DNA from: Streptomyces sp. TLI_171 | GTDB taxonomy: Bacteria > Actinomycetota > Actinomycetes > Streptomycetales > Streptomycetaceae | DNA length: 64,000 nucleotides | Assembly (NCBI RefSeq): GCF_003610255.1 | Contig: NZ_RAPS01000001.1 | Span: 6,537,001-6,601,000, forward strand | Direction: 5' to 3' | Part shown: positions 41,746 through 50,555 of the stretch, piece by piece | Position numbering within the stretch: the first letter of the stretch is position 1 | Layout: each line of letters starts with the position of its first letter | Notes under the pieces: generated by a model | Seen by the model: the letters and a program-made list of their open reading frames with translations, nothing else | Database searches by the model: none | What the model was told of the DNA's origin: nothing | Position numbers and translations under genes: made by a program

Positions 41746-42630
41746 ATGGACACCTCATTGCCGGTCCGGCCGGTCAGCCCGGTCCTGAAAGCGCTGATGC
41801 TCGGTCCGCTCGCGGCCGCCGCCTGCTGGACCTTCCTCACCCTGTGGCCCGCCGCCGGCTCCACCGACGACCTGTTCGCCTGGCGGATGTCCCCCGTCAC
41901 CGCCGCCCTGCTCGGCTCCGCGTACGGCGGCGCCGCCGTGATGCTGCTGCTCGCCGTCCGCGCCCGCAGCTGGGCCGAGGTCCGGGTGGTCACCGCCGCC
42001 AGCGCCCTGCTGATGGTGCTGATGGCCGCCGCCACCCTCGCCGAGCGGCCCGCCCTGCACCTCTCCGGCGGTGCGGTGATCGGCTTCCTGGCCGCCTGGG
42101 GCTGGCTCGGCGTCCACCTCGCCGCCCTCCCGATCGGCCTGGCCGCGCTCGGCGCCCAGCTGCTCACCCGCGGCCCCGCGCCGGCCCGCACCCCCCGCCT
42201 GCCCTGGTGGGTCGCCGCCCCGATGGTCAGCGGCGGCGCCCTGCTCACCCTGCTCGGCCTCGCGCTCGCGCTGCGCCCGGGCAGCCTCGCCGCGCACTGG
42301 CCGTGGACCGCCCGCCCGCTCGACGTCCGGGCCCTCGGCGCCTGGGCGCTCACCTTCGGCGCCGCCCTGCTGCTGGCCAGCCGGGAGGCCGAACTGCGCC
42401 GGGTGCGCAGCGGCATGGCCGCCATGGTGATCACCGGGCTGCTCGGCCTGGCCGGCCTGATCCGCTACGGCGGCCACGTCGCCTGGCGGCTGCCCACCGC
42501 CTGGGTGGTGGTGCTGGTCCTCACCGCGCTGCTCGGACTCGGCCTGTGCGGCTACGGCGTCTCCGCCGTCCTCGACCCGCCCCGCGACCCCGAACCCCCG
42601 CGGGAGGTCGAGGAGGTGTCGCTGGTGTGA
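41746..42630 (+). CDS. Multi-pass membrane protein, unknown function
   Basis: A 294-residue protein with about eight hydrophobic helices and no recognised family motif. The loops are short and Arg-rich on one side. The last 25 residues are acidic and proline-rich (DPPRDPEPPREVEEVSLV), a likely cytoplasmic tail. ATG 41746 follows an AAGGGGGA ribosome site and a good promoter. Nothing in the neighbourhood suggests a substrate. Confidence 0.8.
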   Translation: MDTSLPVRPVSPVLKALMLGPLAAAACWTFLTLWPAAGSTDDLFAWRMSPVTAALLGSAYGGAAVMLLLAVRARSWAEVRVVTAASALLMVLMAAATLAERPALHLSGGAVIGFLAAWGWLGVHLAALPIGLAALGAQLLTRGPAPARTPRLPWWVAAPMVSGGALLTLLGLALALRPGSLAAHWPWTARPLDVRALGAWALTFGAALLLASREAELRRVRSGMAAMVITGLLGLAGLIRYGGHVAWRLPTAWVVVLVLTALLGLGLCGYGVSAVLDPPRDPEPPREVEEVSLV

Positions 42631-42724
42631 GCGGTCGAACGCGCGCCCGGCGCACCCGCGCCACCCCGCGCGCGCGGCGAACACCCCGATCCGCCGCAGC
42701 ACCTGACACCCGGTCAGTGCTTGG

Positions 42725-42736
42725 ATGGTGCACCAT
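42725..42736. promoter_or_regulatory. 12-bp palindrome ATGGTGCACCAT
   Basis: The core TGGTGCACCA keeps the TGGT...ACCA half-sites seen in operators of GntR-type regulators such as DasR, although the centre differs. It lies in the 266-bp gap before the 91-residue ORF, which also has a TAGTCT -10 candidate (42851-42856). Function unproven. Confidence 0.35.
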
Positions 42737-42896
42737 CAACCGATGCGTAGTCGTGACCGAGACCATGGCCCTCTGGTGAAGCGTCAGTTCTGTTCGCACG
42801 ATACGGTGGCAGAACACCAGGACGGTTGTGTGAAGGCCGTCATAGCCGGATAGTCTTCGCCTCACGGCCCTGGCGCCTCGTAGGGGTGGGAAACAG

Positions 42897-43172
42897 ATGG
42901 AACAGATGCAAGTGCGGCCGCGGCCCCGGGTGCCCGCGATCCAGTGCGGCGTCGGCACGACCGGCCGCCGGATCGACCGGCACCTCGCCGTCCTCGGCGC
43001 GCCCGCGCTCCCGGTGGTGGACACGGCAGAAGCGCTCGGCCTGATAAGGGAACTGACGCCGCGCGGGCCCGGAGTGCCGGCCGCCGCGGCCACGCCGCGC
43101 CGCACCGCGCGGGTCTCCCTGATGGCCCCGCTGCGCCGCCTCAAGCGGAGCCTGTTCGGCGGACGCGGCTGA
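42897..43172 (+). CDS. Small basic protein, 91 residues
   Basis: An unrecognised basic protein, with Arg and Pro enriched at both ends (MEQMQVRPRPRVP start, LRRLKRSLFGG end) and a hydrophobic middle (HLAVLGAPALPVVD). The ATG follows AGGGGTGGGAAACAG, a spaced purine-rich site. A hairpin terminator shortly after its stop supports an independent transcription unit. No Cys, no signal peptide. An alternative is a non-coding RNA of the same extent. Confidence 0.55.
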   Translation: MEQMQVRPRPRVPAIQCGVGTTGRRIDRHLAVLGAPALPVVDTAEALGLIRELTPRGPGVPAAAATPRRTARVSLMAPLRRLKRSLFGGRG

Positions 43173-43213
43173 GCAACCGGCGTGCCGGGCGGCCCGCCGC
43201 CCCCGCGCCACGA

Positions 43214-43241
43214 CCCGACGGACCGGGAGTCCGTCGGGCTT
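43214..43241 (+). terminator. Rho-independent-like terminator
   Basis: CCCGACGGAC (43214-43223) pairs with GTCCGTCGGG (43229-43238) around a five-base loop, followed by CTTTCG. Confidence 0.7.
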
Positions 43242-43387
43242 TCGTCGTCCCCGCCGTGGCCGGGCGGACGCTCCCCGTGGCGCGCGGTGGCGGGGCGCTG
43301 GCGCGACCTGGCGGGCTCCCTGGCGCTCGGGTGGCGTTCGGCCGCCGCCTCTACGGGCCCCCGCCCAAGATCGGACAGGATGGCTCC

Positions 43388-43810
43388 ATGTCCGACACCT
43401 TCCACACCCAGACCCTCGACCTGACCACCGGCCGTGACGAGATCGCCCTCGACGTCACCGACCGCTGCCACGCCTTCCTCCGGGAGGTGGCCGACGGCCG
43501 TGACGGGCTGCTCAACGTCTTCGTCCCGCACGCCACCGCCGGCATCGCCGTGATCGAGACCGGCGCGGGCAGCGACGACGACCTGCTCGCCACCCTGCGC
43601 GAACTGCTGCCCCCCGACGACCGCTGGGCGCACCGGCACGGCAGCCGCGGCCACGGCCGCGACCACGTGCTGCCCGGCCTGGTCGCCCCGCACGCCACCC
43701 TGCCCGTGATCGGCGGCCGGATCGCGCTCGGCACCTGGCAGTCCGTCGTGCTGATCGACACCAACCGCGACAACCCGCAGCGCAAGCTCCGCCTCTCCTT
43801 CCTCGGCTGA
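43388..43810 (+). CDS. YjbQ-family protein
   Basis: A 140-residue protein of the UPF0047/YjbQ family: VFVPHATAGIAVIETG, HRHGSRGHGRDHVLPGLVAPHATLPV and GTWQSVVLIDTN. Some members have thiamine-phosphate-synthase side activity; the true role is not settled. I start at ATG 43388, preceded by AGGATGGCTCC; the longer upstream frame runs through the terminator at 43214-43241. The next gene encodes a zinc-ribbon-like protein. Confidence 0.88.
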   Translation: MSDTFHTQTLDLTTGRDEIALDVTDRCHAFLREVADGRDGLLNVFVPHATAGIAVIETGAGSDDDLLATLRELLPPDDRWAHRHGSRGHGRDHVLPGLVAPHATLPVIGGRIALGTWQSVVLIDTNRDNPQRKLRLSFLG

Positions 43811-43887
43811 CCCGACCCCCTTCCGAATGCGCCGGGCCTCCAGGGCGGGGCGGGGCCCGGCCGGACGGGGGTCGTAGGCTTGGAGGC

Positions 43888-44109
43888 ATGGGAGAGCAGT
43901 CGAACACCGCGGAACCCGTCGAGCAGATCTGCGAGGTCTCCGCCGACCCCGAACAGGCGCTGCGCGGGCTGCAGGCCGGCGGCCCGGGGGAGCGGGCCGC
44001 GTGCGTGCTCTGCGGCGAGCGGACCGAGTACCCGGCCGGGACGCCCGGCAGCACGCTCTGCCCCGTCTGCACCTGGCAGCAGGCCCAGCGCGCCGCGTGC
44101 TCCGGCTGA
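43888..44109 (+). CDS. Small zinc-ribbon-like protein
   Basis: A 73-residue protein with two CxxC knuckles, CVLC and CPVC, about 20 residues apart, likely binding one zinc ion. A GGAGG ribosome site precedes the ATG. It is an unnamed small protein; it may bind nucleic acid or a partner protein. It sits between yjbQ-like and hydrolase genes on the same strand with short gaps. Confidence 0.75.
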   Translation: MGEQSNTAEPVEQICEVSADPEQALRGLQAGGPGERAACVLCGERTEYPAGTPGSTLCPVCTWQQAQRAACSG

Positions 44110-44131
44110 CGGCAGCTCAGGCCGCCCGCCG

Positions 44132-44974
44132 ATGACCGCCACCGTCGCCGCGCCCGACACGGGCCGGTTGCAGCGCCCGCACGCCCGCCTCGCGTACACC
44201 GCCACCGGCCGCGGGCCGCTCGCCGTGCACGCCCACGGCGCGCTGTCCAGCCGCGCCCACGAGCAGCGCGCCGGACTGTTCGACTGGACGCCCGTCACCG
44301 CCACCCACCGGCTGGCCCGGTACGACGCCCGCGGGCACGGCGAGTCCACCGGCCGGGCCGAGCCCGCCGACTACAGCTACCCGTCGCTGGCCGCCGACCT
44401 GCTCGCCCTGTGCGACCACCTCTCGCCCGACGCCCCCGTCACCGGCCTCGGCGCGTCCATGGGCACCGCCACCGTGCTGTGGGCCGCGCTCGCCCGCCCC
44501 GAACGCTTCGACCGGCTGGTGCTCGCCATCCCCGCCGTCGCCTGGGAGGCCCGCACCGCCCGGCGCAGCGGCCTGCGGGCCGCCGCCACCCTGGTGGAAC
44601 GGCGCGGCCGGGGCGCGCTGGACGCCGCCGCGCGGATCTCCGGCCCGCCCGCCGTCCTCGCCGAAGTCCCGCAGTACACCACCGAGTTCGACCTTCCGGA
44701 AGCCCTTCTCCCCGCCGCTCTCCGGGCCGCCGCCGACGCCGACCTGCCCACCCCCGAGACCCTCCGCACCCTCCCGCACCCCGTTCTCCTGCTCGCCTGG
44801 CCCACCGACCCCGTCCACCCCCTCAGCACCGCCCACACCCTCGCCGCCCACCTCCCCGCCGCCCGCCTGCACATCTCGAACACCCTTGCCGAAGTCCGGA
44901 ATTGGGGCCGCATGGCGGCCCGGTTCCTGGCGGAGGGAGAGCCGCCCGGGCGCGATCGAGGTCCCCGGCCCTGA
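44132..44974 (+). CDS. Alpha/beta hydrolase
   Basis: A 280-residue hydrolase: RYDARGHGEST, the nucleophile elbow GLGASMGTAT (GxSxG with Ser in GASMG) and a likely Asp in LAWPTDPVHPLS. The expected His near the end is in ARLHISNTLAEV. No signal peptide. The ATG is 23 bp after the zinc-ribbon stop, so co-transcription is likely. Substrate unknown. Confidence 0.85.
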   Translation: MTATVAAPDTGRLQRPHARLAYTATGRGPLAVHAHGALSSRAHEQRAGLFDWTPVTATHRLARYDARGHGESTGRAEPADYSYPSLAADLLALCDHLSPDAPVTGLGASMGTATVLWAALARPERFDRLVLAIPAVAWEARTARRSGLRAAATLVERRGRGALDAAARISGPPAVLAEVPQYTTEFDLPEALLPAALRAAADADLPTPETLRTLPHPVLLLAWPTDPVHPLSTAHTLAAHLPAARLHISNTLAEVRNWGRMAARFLAEGEPPGRDRGPRP

Positions 44975-45029
44975 GCCGGAGTGGCGCACCGCGCCGGGGT
45001 ACCCGCCCGGCCCCGGGGCCGAGCCACCG

Positions 45030-48000
45030 TCAGGCGTCCTCGCGGGTGGTGTGGTGGACGGTGGAGCCGTGGCGGTGCTTGCGGACCAGGAGCTGGGCGG
45101 GGATGCGGGTGCGGAGGTCGGCGACGTGGCTGACGATGCCCACGGCGCGGTCCCGTTCGCGGAGCGAGTCGAGGACGTCCATGACCTCTTCGAGGGTGTT
45201 CTCGTCGAGGGTGCCGAAGCCCTCGTCGATGAACAGGGTGTCCAGCGGCATGCCGCCGGCCTCGTCGGTGACCACGTCGGCGAGGCCGAGGGCGAGGGCG
45301 AGGGAGGCGAAGAAGGACTCGCCGCCGGAGAGGGTCGCGGTGTCGCGTTCGCGGCCGGTCCAGGCGTCGACCACGTGCAGGGAGAGGCCGGAGCGGCGGG
45401 TGCCGGCCACCAGGCCGTCGCTGTGCACCAGGGTGTAGCGGCCTCCGGACATCTTCAGCAGCCGCCGGCTGGCCGCCGCGGCGACCTGCTCCAGGCGGGC
45501 GGCCAGGACGTACGACTCCAGGCGCATCCGCAGCGCGTTCTCCGCCGGGGCGCCCGCCAGCAGCGCGGCGAGCCGGCTGATCCGGGCGTACGCGTCCAGG
45601 ACGGGGGCGAGGGCGTCGGCGAGCGCGGCCAGGGTGCGGCCGATCCGGGCGAGTGCCTCGATGCGGTCGACCGCCGTGCGGTGCGCGGCGTCGGCGGCCC
45701 GCAGCCGGGCGGTGGCGTGCTGCTCGGCCGAGCGCGCGGCCTCGGCGGCGGCGGGCGGGCGTTCGGCGGCAGCCAGCAGCTCGGGGTCGGCCAGCCGGGC
45801 CGCGGCCTGCTCCAGCGCGGCGTCCAACTGCTCGAACTTCCGTTGCAGGGACTCACGTTCGGGGGCGGGCAGGGCGGCCGCGGCGAGCGCGGGCAGGTCG
45901 GTGAAGCCGGCGGCCAGGGCCGCGCGTTCCAGGGCGGTGGTCGCCTCGGCGAGCCGGTCGGCGGCGTCGGCGGCGGTGCGGGCCGCGTCCAGCACGGCGG
46001 TGACGGCGGCGCCGAGCTCGGCGACGGCGGCCGCCCGGGCGGCGACCGACGGGGCGTCGCCCCGGGCGGCGGCGATCCGCCCGGCCAGTGAATCGACTTC
46101 GAGGCTCAGCGCGCCCAGCCGGTCGGCCAGCACCGCGCCGCGCTCACCGGCCCGCCGCAGCCGCTCCCGGCGGGCCTCGCGCTCGCGCTCCAGCCGCTCG
46201 ATCTGCTGCCCGAGCGGCACCAGCCGCTCCGCGGTGTGCAGGGCGGCGCGCCGCTGCGCGCCCAACTCCTCGATCTCGTCTTCGAGTTCGGCGACACTTC
46301 GGCCGCCCGCGGCCACCTCGGCGGCCGCCGCTTCGGCCCGTAGCGTGCCCAACCTGGCGTTCACCGCGTCGAGTTCGGCCTCGGCCTCGCGCTGGGCGGC
46401 GCGGGCCCGCTGCTCGTCCGCGGCGGTGACCGGGTCGGCGGCCGGGCGGGCCGGCTCCGGGTGCTCGGGGGAACCGCACACCCGGCAGGGCGTGCCGTCC
46501 GCCAACTGGGCGGCCAACTCGGCCGCCATGCCGGCCAGTCGGCGCTCCTGCAGGTCGAGGGTGCGGGCCCGGGCACGCTGCGCGGCGTCGGTCCCGGCCC
46601 GGGCCTCGTCCTCGGCGGCCGCCCGGGCGGCGAGCAGCTGCGCGTGGCGGCGGGCCGCGTCATGCCGGGTGGTCAACTCCCGCTGCCGGGTGTCGATCAG
46701 GTCGAGCCCGGCGTGTGCGTCACGAGCCGCCTCCAGGTCGGCGTGCAGCTGCTTCAGCTGGCCGTCGAAGCCCGCGAGCCACTCCTGCGACTCGTCCGCC
46801 AGGTCGTCGGCCCGCTCCCGCTCGGCGGTCAGCTCCACCCGCTCGGCGGTCAGCCGCCGGTGCCGCTCCTCGTCCGCCCCGGCGGCCTCCAGCCGGGTCA
46901 GCTCGGCGCGCAACGCGCTCTCGGCGGCCGCGAGTTGCGGGGTAGGGGCGAGGTGGGTCAGGGGTGCGCCGGCGGGCGGCGGGAAGTGGGTGAGCAGGGC
47001 GGCCAGGGCGGTCCGGCGGGCGGCCTCGGACTGGGCGGCCGCCCGGTGGCCGGCGGCGGCGGAGTGGTGCAGGGAGCGCAGCGGGGCGAGCGTCTCGGCC
47101 GCCAGCGCCGCGGCGAGCCGGGCCCGGTCGGCGGTCGACCCGGTGGCGGCGGCGGTGAGCCGGAGCCGGTCGTGCTGCGCGGTACGGTGCCGGTGCTGAC
47201 GGTCCGCCAGGGTGGCCTCGGCGTCCGCCCGTTCGCGCGCCGCGGTGTGCGCGGTCTCGGCGGCGGCCAGCGCCAGCGCGGTCGCGGTGGCGCGTTCGGC
47301 GGCGGCGCCGCGCAGCATCGCCGCCCAGGCCAGGGTCTCGCCCACCGCGGCGTCCTCGCCCGGCCGGTGCGCGGCGGCGTCCGCGGCGAGCGGGCCGGCG
47401 GCCTCCTCGGCGCGGGCCGCGAGGTCGCGCAGCTGCTGTCGCCCGGCCTGGACCTGCTGCTCCTGGCGCAGCCGGCGGTCGGCCGTCCAGCGCTCCAACT
47501 GCTCGAAGCGGCCGGTGTCGAAGAGCCGGCCGAGCAGCTCGGCGCGCTGTTTGGAGTCGGAGCGCAGGAAGCGCGCGAAGTCGCCCTGCGGGAGCAGCAC
47601 CACCTGGCAGAACTGGTCCCGGCTCATGCCGAGCAGGCGGGTCAGCTCCTCGCCGGCCTCCTGGTGGGAGCGGCTGACGGCCACCCAGCCGGGCTCGCCC
47701 GACCCGGCGTCCGCGGCCCACTCGCGCAGCAGCGTCTGCGCCTTCTCGACGGTGTACCCGGAGCCGCGCTTCTTCGGCCGGGACTGCTCCGGGCTGCGGG
47801 TGATCTCCAGCCGCCGCCCGCCGAGCGTCGCCTCCAGCACCACCTCGGTGCGCCGGTCCGGGCCGGCGTGGTCGCTGCGGACGCCGTTGCTGCGCCGGGT
47901 GCCCGGCAGTTCGCCGTACAGGGCGTAGCAGACCGCGTCCAGCACGCTGCTCTTGCCGGCGCCGGTCGCCCCGCGCAGCAGGAACAGGCCGGACGCGCTG

Positions 48001-48074
48001 AGCCGGTCGAAGTCGACCCGCTCGGTGGACGCGAACGGGCCGAAGGCGGTGACGGTGAGCTGATGCAGCCTCAT
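45030..48074 (-). CDS. sbcC: Exonuclease subunit SbcC
   Basis: A 1014-residue SMC-like ATPase: Walker A LLRGATGAGKSSVLDA near residue 30, two long coiled-coil arms rich in Ala, Arg and Glu, a zinc hook CRVCGSPEHPE in the middle, and a C-terminal lobe with LSGGESFFASLALALG and Walker B LFIDEGFGTLD. With SbcD it cleaves DNA hairpins and processes double-strand ends. ATG at 48074; an extended frame upstream overlaps sbcD and is unlikely. Only 31 bp separate it from sbcD, so the two form one operon. Confidence 0.95.
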   Translation of the reverse strand: MRLHQLTVTAFGPFASTERVDFDRLSASGLFLLRGATGAGKSSVLDAVCYALYGELPGTRRSNGVRSDHAGPDRRTEVVLEATLGGRRLEITRSPEQSRPKKRGSGYTVEKAQTLLREWAADAGSGEPGWVAVSRSHQEAGEELTRLLGMSRDQFCQVVLLPQGDFARFLRSDSKQRAELLGRLFDTGRFEQLERWTADRRLRQEQQVQAGRQQLRDLAARAEEAAGPLAADAAAHRPGEDAAVGETLAWAAMLRGAAAERATATALALAAAETAHTAARERADAEATLADRQHRHRTAQHDRLRLTAAATGSTADRARLAAALAAETLAPLRSLHHSAAAGHRAAAQSEAARRTALAALLTHFPPPAGAPLTHLAPTPQLAAAESALRAELTRLEAAGADEERHRRLTAERVELTAERERADDLADESQEWLAGFDGQLKQLHADLEAARDAHAGLDLIDTRQRELTTRHDAARRHAQLLAARAAAEDEARAGTDAAQRARARTLDLQERRLAGMAAELAAQLADGTPCRVCGSPEHPEPARPAADPVTAADEQRARAAQREAEAELDAVNARLGTLRAEAAAAEVAAGGRSVAELEDEIEELGAQRRAALHTAERLVPLGQQIERLEREREARRERLRRAGERGAVLADRLGALSLEVDSLAGRIAAARGDAPSVAARAAAVAELGAAVTAVLDAARTAADAADRLAEATTALERAALAAGFTDLPALAAAALPAPERESLQRKFEQLDAALEQAAARLADPELLAAAERPPAAAEAARSAEQHATARLRAADAAHRTAVDRIEALARIGRTLAALADALAPVLDAYARISRLAALLAGAPAENALRMRLESYVLAARLEQVAAAASRRLLKMSGGRYTLVHSDGLVAGTRRSGLSLHVVDAWTGRERDTATLSGGESFFASLALALGLADVVTDEAGGMPLDTLFIDEGFGTLDENTLEEVMDVLDSLRERDRAVGIVSHVADLRTRIPAQLLVRKHRHGSTVHHTTREDA

Positions 48075-48105
48075 CGGGCGGACTCCAGGGGCGACCGGGG
48101 GTGCG

Positions 48106-49278
48106 TCATCGGGCGTTCTCCTCGGCCCGTGCGGCCGCCGTGCGGCGCACCGACTCCAGGCCCTCCAGCAGCCAGGCGTGCTCGCTGCCGTCCAGCTCCC
48201 GGCCCGGGCGGACATGGGCGACGAAGCCCTCCACCACCTCCTGGTCGGTGCGCCCGCTGACCCGCTGCGCGTACGACGGCGCCGCGCCCTGCTCGCCGCC
48301 CTCGGGCTCGAACAGCAGCTGCAGGGTGTGCGGGAAGCGGGCGCGCAGCCGCTCCATCGGATCGGCGGGCCGGACCGGGTCGGTGATCGTGGCCTGCACC
48401 CAGCAGTCGCGCGCCCACTCGTGCCGGTCGGCGGAGACCAGCTCGTCGAGGGGGCCGCGGAGCTGCGCGAGCCGCCGCGGCACCGGGCAGGTGATCCGGC
48501 GGGCCTCGACCTCGCCGGCGGCGTCCAGGTCGACCAGCCACATGGACTTCTCGTGCTGGGTCTCGGAGAACGAGTACGCCAGCGGGGAGCCCGAGTAGCG
48601 CAGGTGCGGGGCGAGGGTCTGGCAGCCGTGCAGGTGGCCGAGCGCCACGTAGTGCACGCCGTCGAAGACCGCCGACGGCACGCTCTGCACGCCGCCGACA
48701 GCGATGTCCCGCTCGCTGTCGCTCGCCGCGCCGCCGGTGACGAAGGCGTGCGCGAGGACCACCGCGCGGGTGCCCGCGGGGCGGGCGGCGAGGTCGGCGC
48801 GGACCGCGTCCATCGCGGCGGCCAGCACCTGCTCGTGGCCGCCCTTCGCCAGGCCGAGGCGCTCGCGCACCAGCGCGGGCTCCAGGTACGGCAGGCCGTA
48901 GACGGCGACCGGGCCGTGCCCGTCGCGCAGCAGGACGGGCACGGCGAGGGCGCCCGGGTCGGTGCGCAGGTGGATGCCGGCCCGCTCGATCAGCCGGGAG
49001 GCGACGCCCAGCCGGCGGGCCGAGTCGTGGTTGCCGCTGATGAAGACCGTCGGGACGCCGTGCTCGGACAGCCGCCACAGCACGTCGTCGAAGAGCGCGA
49101 CGGCCTCCAGCCCGGGCAGCGCCCGGTCGTACACGTCGCCCGCGACCAGCACCGCGTCCACCCGCTCGGCGACGGCGGTGGCCACCAGGTGGTCCAGGAA
49201 CGCGCGCTGCGCCTCGTGCAGGTTCTCGCGGTGGAAGGATCGGCCCAGGTGCCAGTCCGAGGTGTGCAGCAGCCTCAC
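48106..49278 (-). CDS. sbcD: Exonuclease subunit SbcD
   Basis: A 390-residue Mre11-type nuclease with phosphoesterase motifs LLHTSDWHLGRSF, LVAGDVYDRALP, FISGNHDSARRL, LAHAFVTGG and ALGHLHGCQ. It partners SbcC. The GTG at 49278 has GAGGAG five bases upstream; longer starts reach into the tandem repeats at 49301. The repeats lie directly upstream and may hold its promoter. Confidence 0.95.
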   Translation of the reverse strand: MRLLHTSDWHLGRSFHRENLHEAQRAFLDHLVATAVAERVDAVLVAGDVYDRALPGLEAVALFDDVLWRLSEHGVPTVFISGNHDSARRLGVASRLIERAGIHLRTDPGALAVPVLLRDGHGPVAVYGLPYLEPALVRERLGLAKGGHEQVLAAAMDAVRADLAARPAGTRAVVLAHAFVTGGAASDSERDIAVGGVQSVPSAVFDGVHYVALGHLHGCQTLAPHLRYSGSPLAYSFSETQHEKSMWLVDLDAAGEVEARRITCPVPRRLAQLRGPLDELVSADRHEWARDCWVQATITDPVRPADPMERLRARFPHTLQLLFEPEGGEQGAAPSYAQRVSGRTDQEVVEGFVAHVRPGRELDGSEHAWLLEGLESVRRTAAARAEENAR

Positions 49279-49300
49279 GTCACTCCTCGTCGACTCCGTG

Positions 49301-49600
49301 GTGGTCCGGCCATCGTCGAGTATCACAGGTGCGGGTGACAGCGCCGGGACGGGAGGGACGAAAACGAAGAAAGGGACGAGGGGGAGGGGAGGGGCCGTTG
49401 GTGGTCCGGCCGTCGTCGAGTATCACAGGTGCGGGTGACAGCGCCGGGACGGGAGGGACGAAAAGGGAGGAAGGGACGAGGGGGAGGGGAGGGGCCGTTG
49501 GTGGTCGGGCCGTCGTCGAGTTTCACGGTGACGAGTGACAGCACCGGGACGGGAGGGAGGAAAAAGGGAAGGAAGGGAGGAAGGGGCGGGGCGGGGTGGG
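49301..49600. repeat. Three 100-bp tandem direct repeats
   Basis: Units begin at 49301, 49401 and 49501. Units 1 and 2 differ at four of 100 positions; unit 3 follows for about 60 bp and then diverges into a purine run. Each unit has a TTGGTG or similar motif followed 17 bp later by TATCAC or TTTCAC, then a G-rich run (GGGACGGGAGGGACG) capable of forming G-quadruplexes. The block fills most of the 442-bp gap between sbcD and the NUDIX gene, and contains no supported gene. Confidence 0.9.
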
Positions 49601-49720
49601 GGAGGTCCGCGGGGTGTCGGGGGAGGTGACCCGGGTGGCGGTCGGGGCTGTTCATCGGTCGGGTGTTCGGGGAAGATCATCAGGTGGCGGCCGTGAGCCC
49701 GGGAGAGCGGAAGGAGTGGG

Positions 49721-50314
49721 ATGGGCATCGAATTCAGCCCGGAGATCTCCGAACTGCTCGGGCGGGTGCGGCGGCGGCCGAACGCGGGGTGGCCGTGGCG
49801 GCCGGGCGAGTCGGTGCCGGCGGGGCTGCCCGTGAAGCAGTCCTGGGGGTGGCTGTTCGCGCCGGACGGTCGGGTGCTGACGCTGGTCAACCCGCGCGAC
49901 GGGATCGTCAGCCTGCCGGGGGGTTCGCTGGAGCCGGAGGACGCCGGGGACCCTGGTTCGGCGCTGGCCCGGGAGGCGGGCGAGGAGGCGCAGGCGGTGA
50001 TCGGTCCTGCCGTGTACCTCGGGTACCTGTACGACCGGGTCGGGTCGGCGAACGGCGGCCACGAGTGCGCGCGGGTGCGGATGGCGGCCGCGCTGCACGG
50101 GGTGGGGGCGTCGGCGCCCGACCCGGCGTCGGGCCGGCACTACCGGCGGCTGCTGGTCGCGCCGGGGCTGGCGGTGGAGCTGCTCGGGTGGGGGCTGCCG
50201 GGTCTGCGGCAGGCCCGGGCGGCGGTGGCGGCCGCGGTGGCGCTGTGGGGTGTTCCGGCGCTGGCGGTGGAGACGATCGAGGAACTTCCGGCCGCCGGTT
50301 GCCGCCTGCGCTGA
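49721..50314 (+). CDS. NUDIX hydrolase-like protein
   Basis: A 197-residue protein with a NUDIX box starting GGSLEPE and ending REAGEEA; the gap between the Glu and the RE pair is ten residues instead of seven, and the Gly after EE is replaced, so catalysis may be altered. The rest is Leu- and Ala-rich, with VYLGYLYDRVG following the box. GGAAGGAGTG precedes the ATG. Purpose unknown; the tandem repeats lie just upstream. Confidence 0.75.
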   Translation: MGIEFSPEISELLGRVRRRPNAGWPWRPGESVPAGLPVKQSWGWLFAPDGRVLTLVNPRDGIVSLPGGSLEPEDAGDPGSALAREAGEEAQAVIGPAVYLGYLYDRVGSANGGHECARVRMAAALHGVGASAPDPASGRHYRRLLVAPGLAVELLGWGLPGLRQARAAVAAAVALWGVPALAVETIEELPAAGCRLR

Positions 50315-50555
50315 GCGCGGCGGCCGATACCCGGGCCGGTATGCCGATCTGACGATCCGGTGGTCGATCGATGACCCGTTGCTATTTGTGCAGCCCAGGT
50401 CAGGAGTGGGTCTTCGCGCGTAGCGGCCGTTGGGGTCACGTTCGATGAGTGTTCGTCAATTTCTTTGGCATGACCGCTTCCCCGCGAGGCTACTGGCTGG
50501 TATCCAATGTGTGGCCTACGTCACTCCCCGGCCTTGGTCACTCACTGGAGGATCG

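Noticed and set aside
49301..49600. Tandem repeats considered as a CRISPR array
   Set aside because: The repeats are contiguous 100-bp units without unique spacers, and no cas genes are present.
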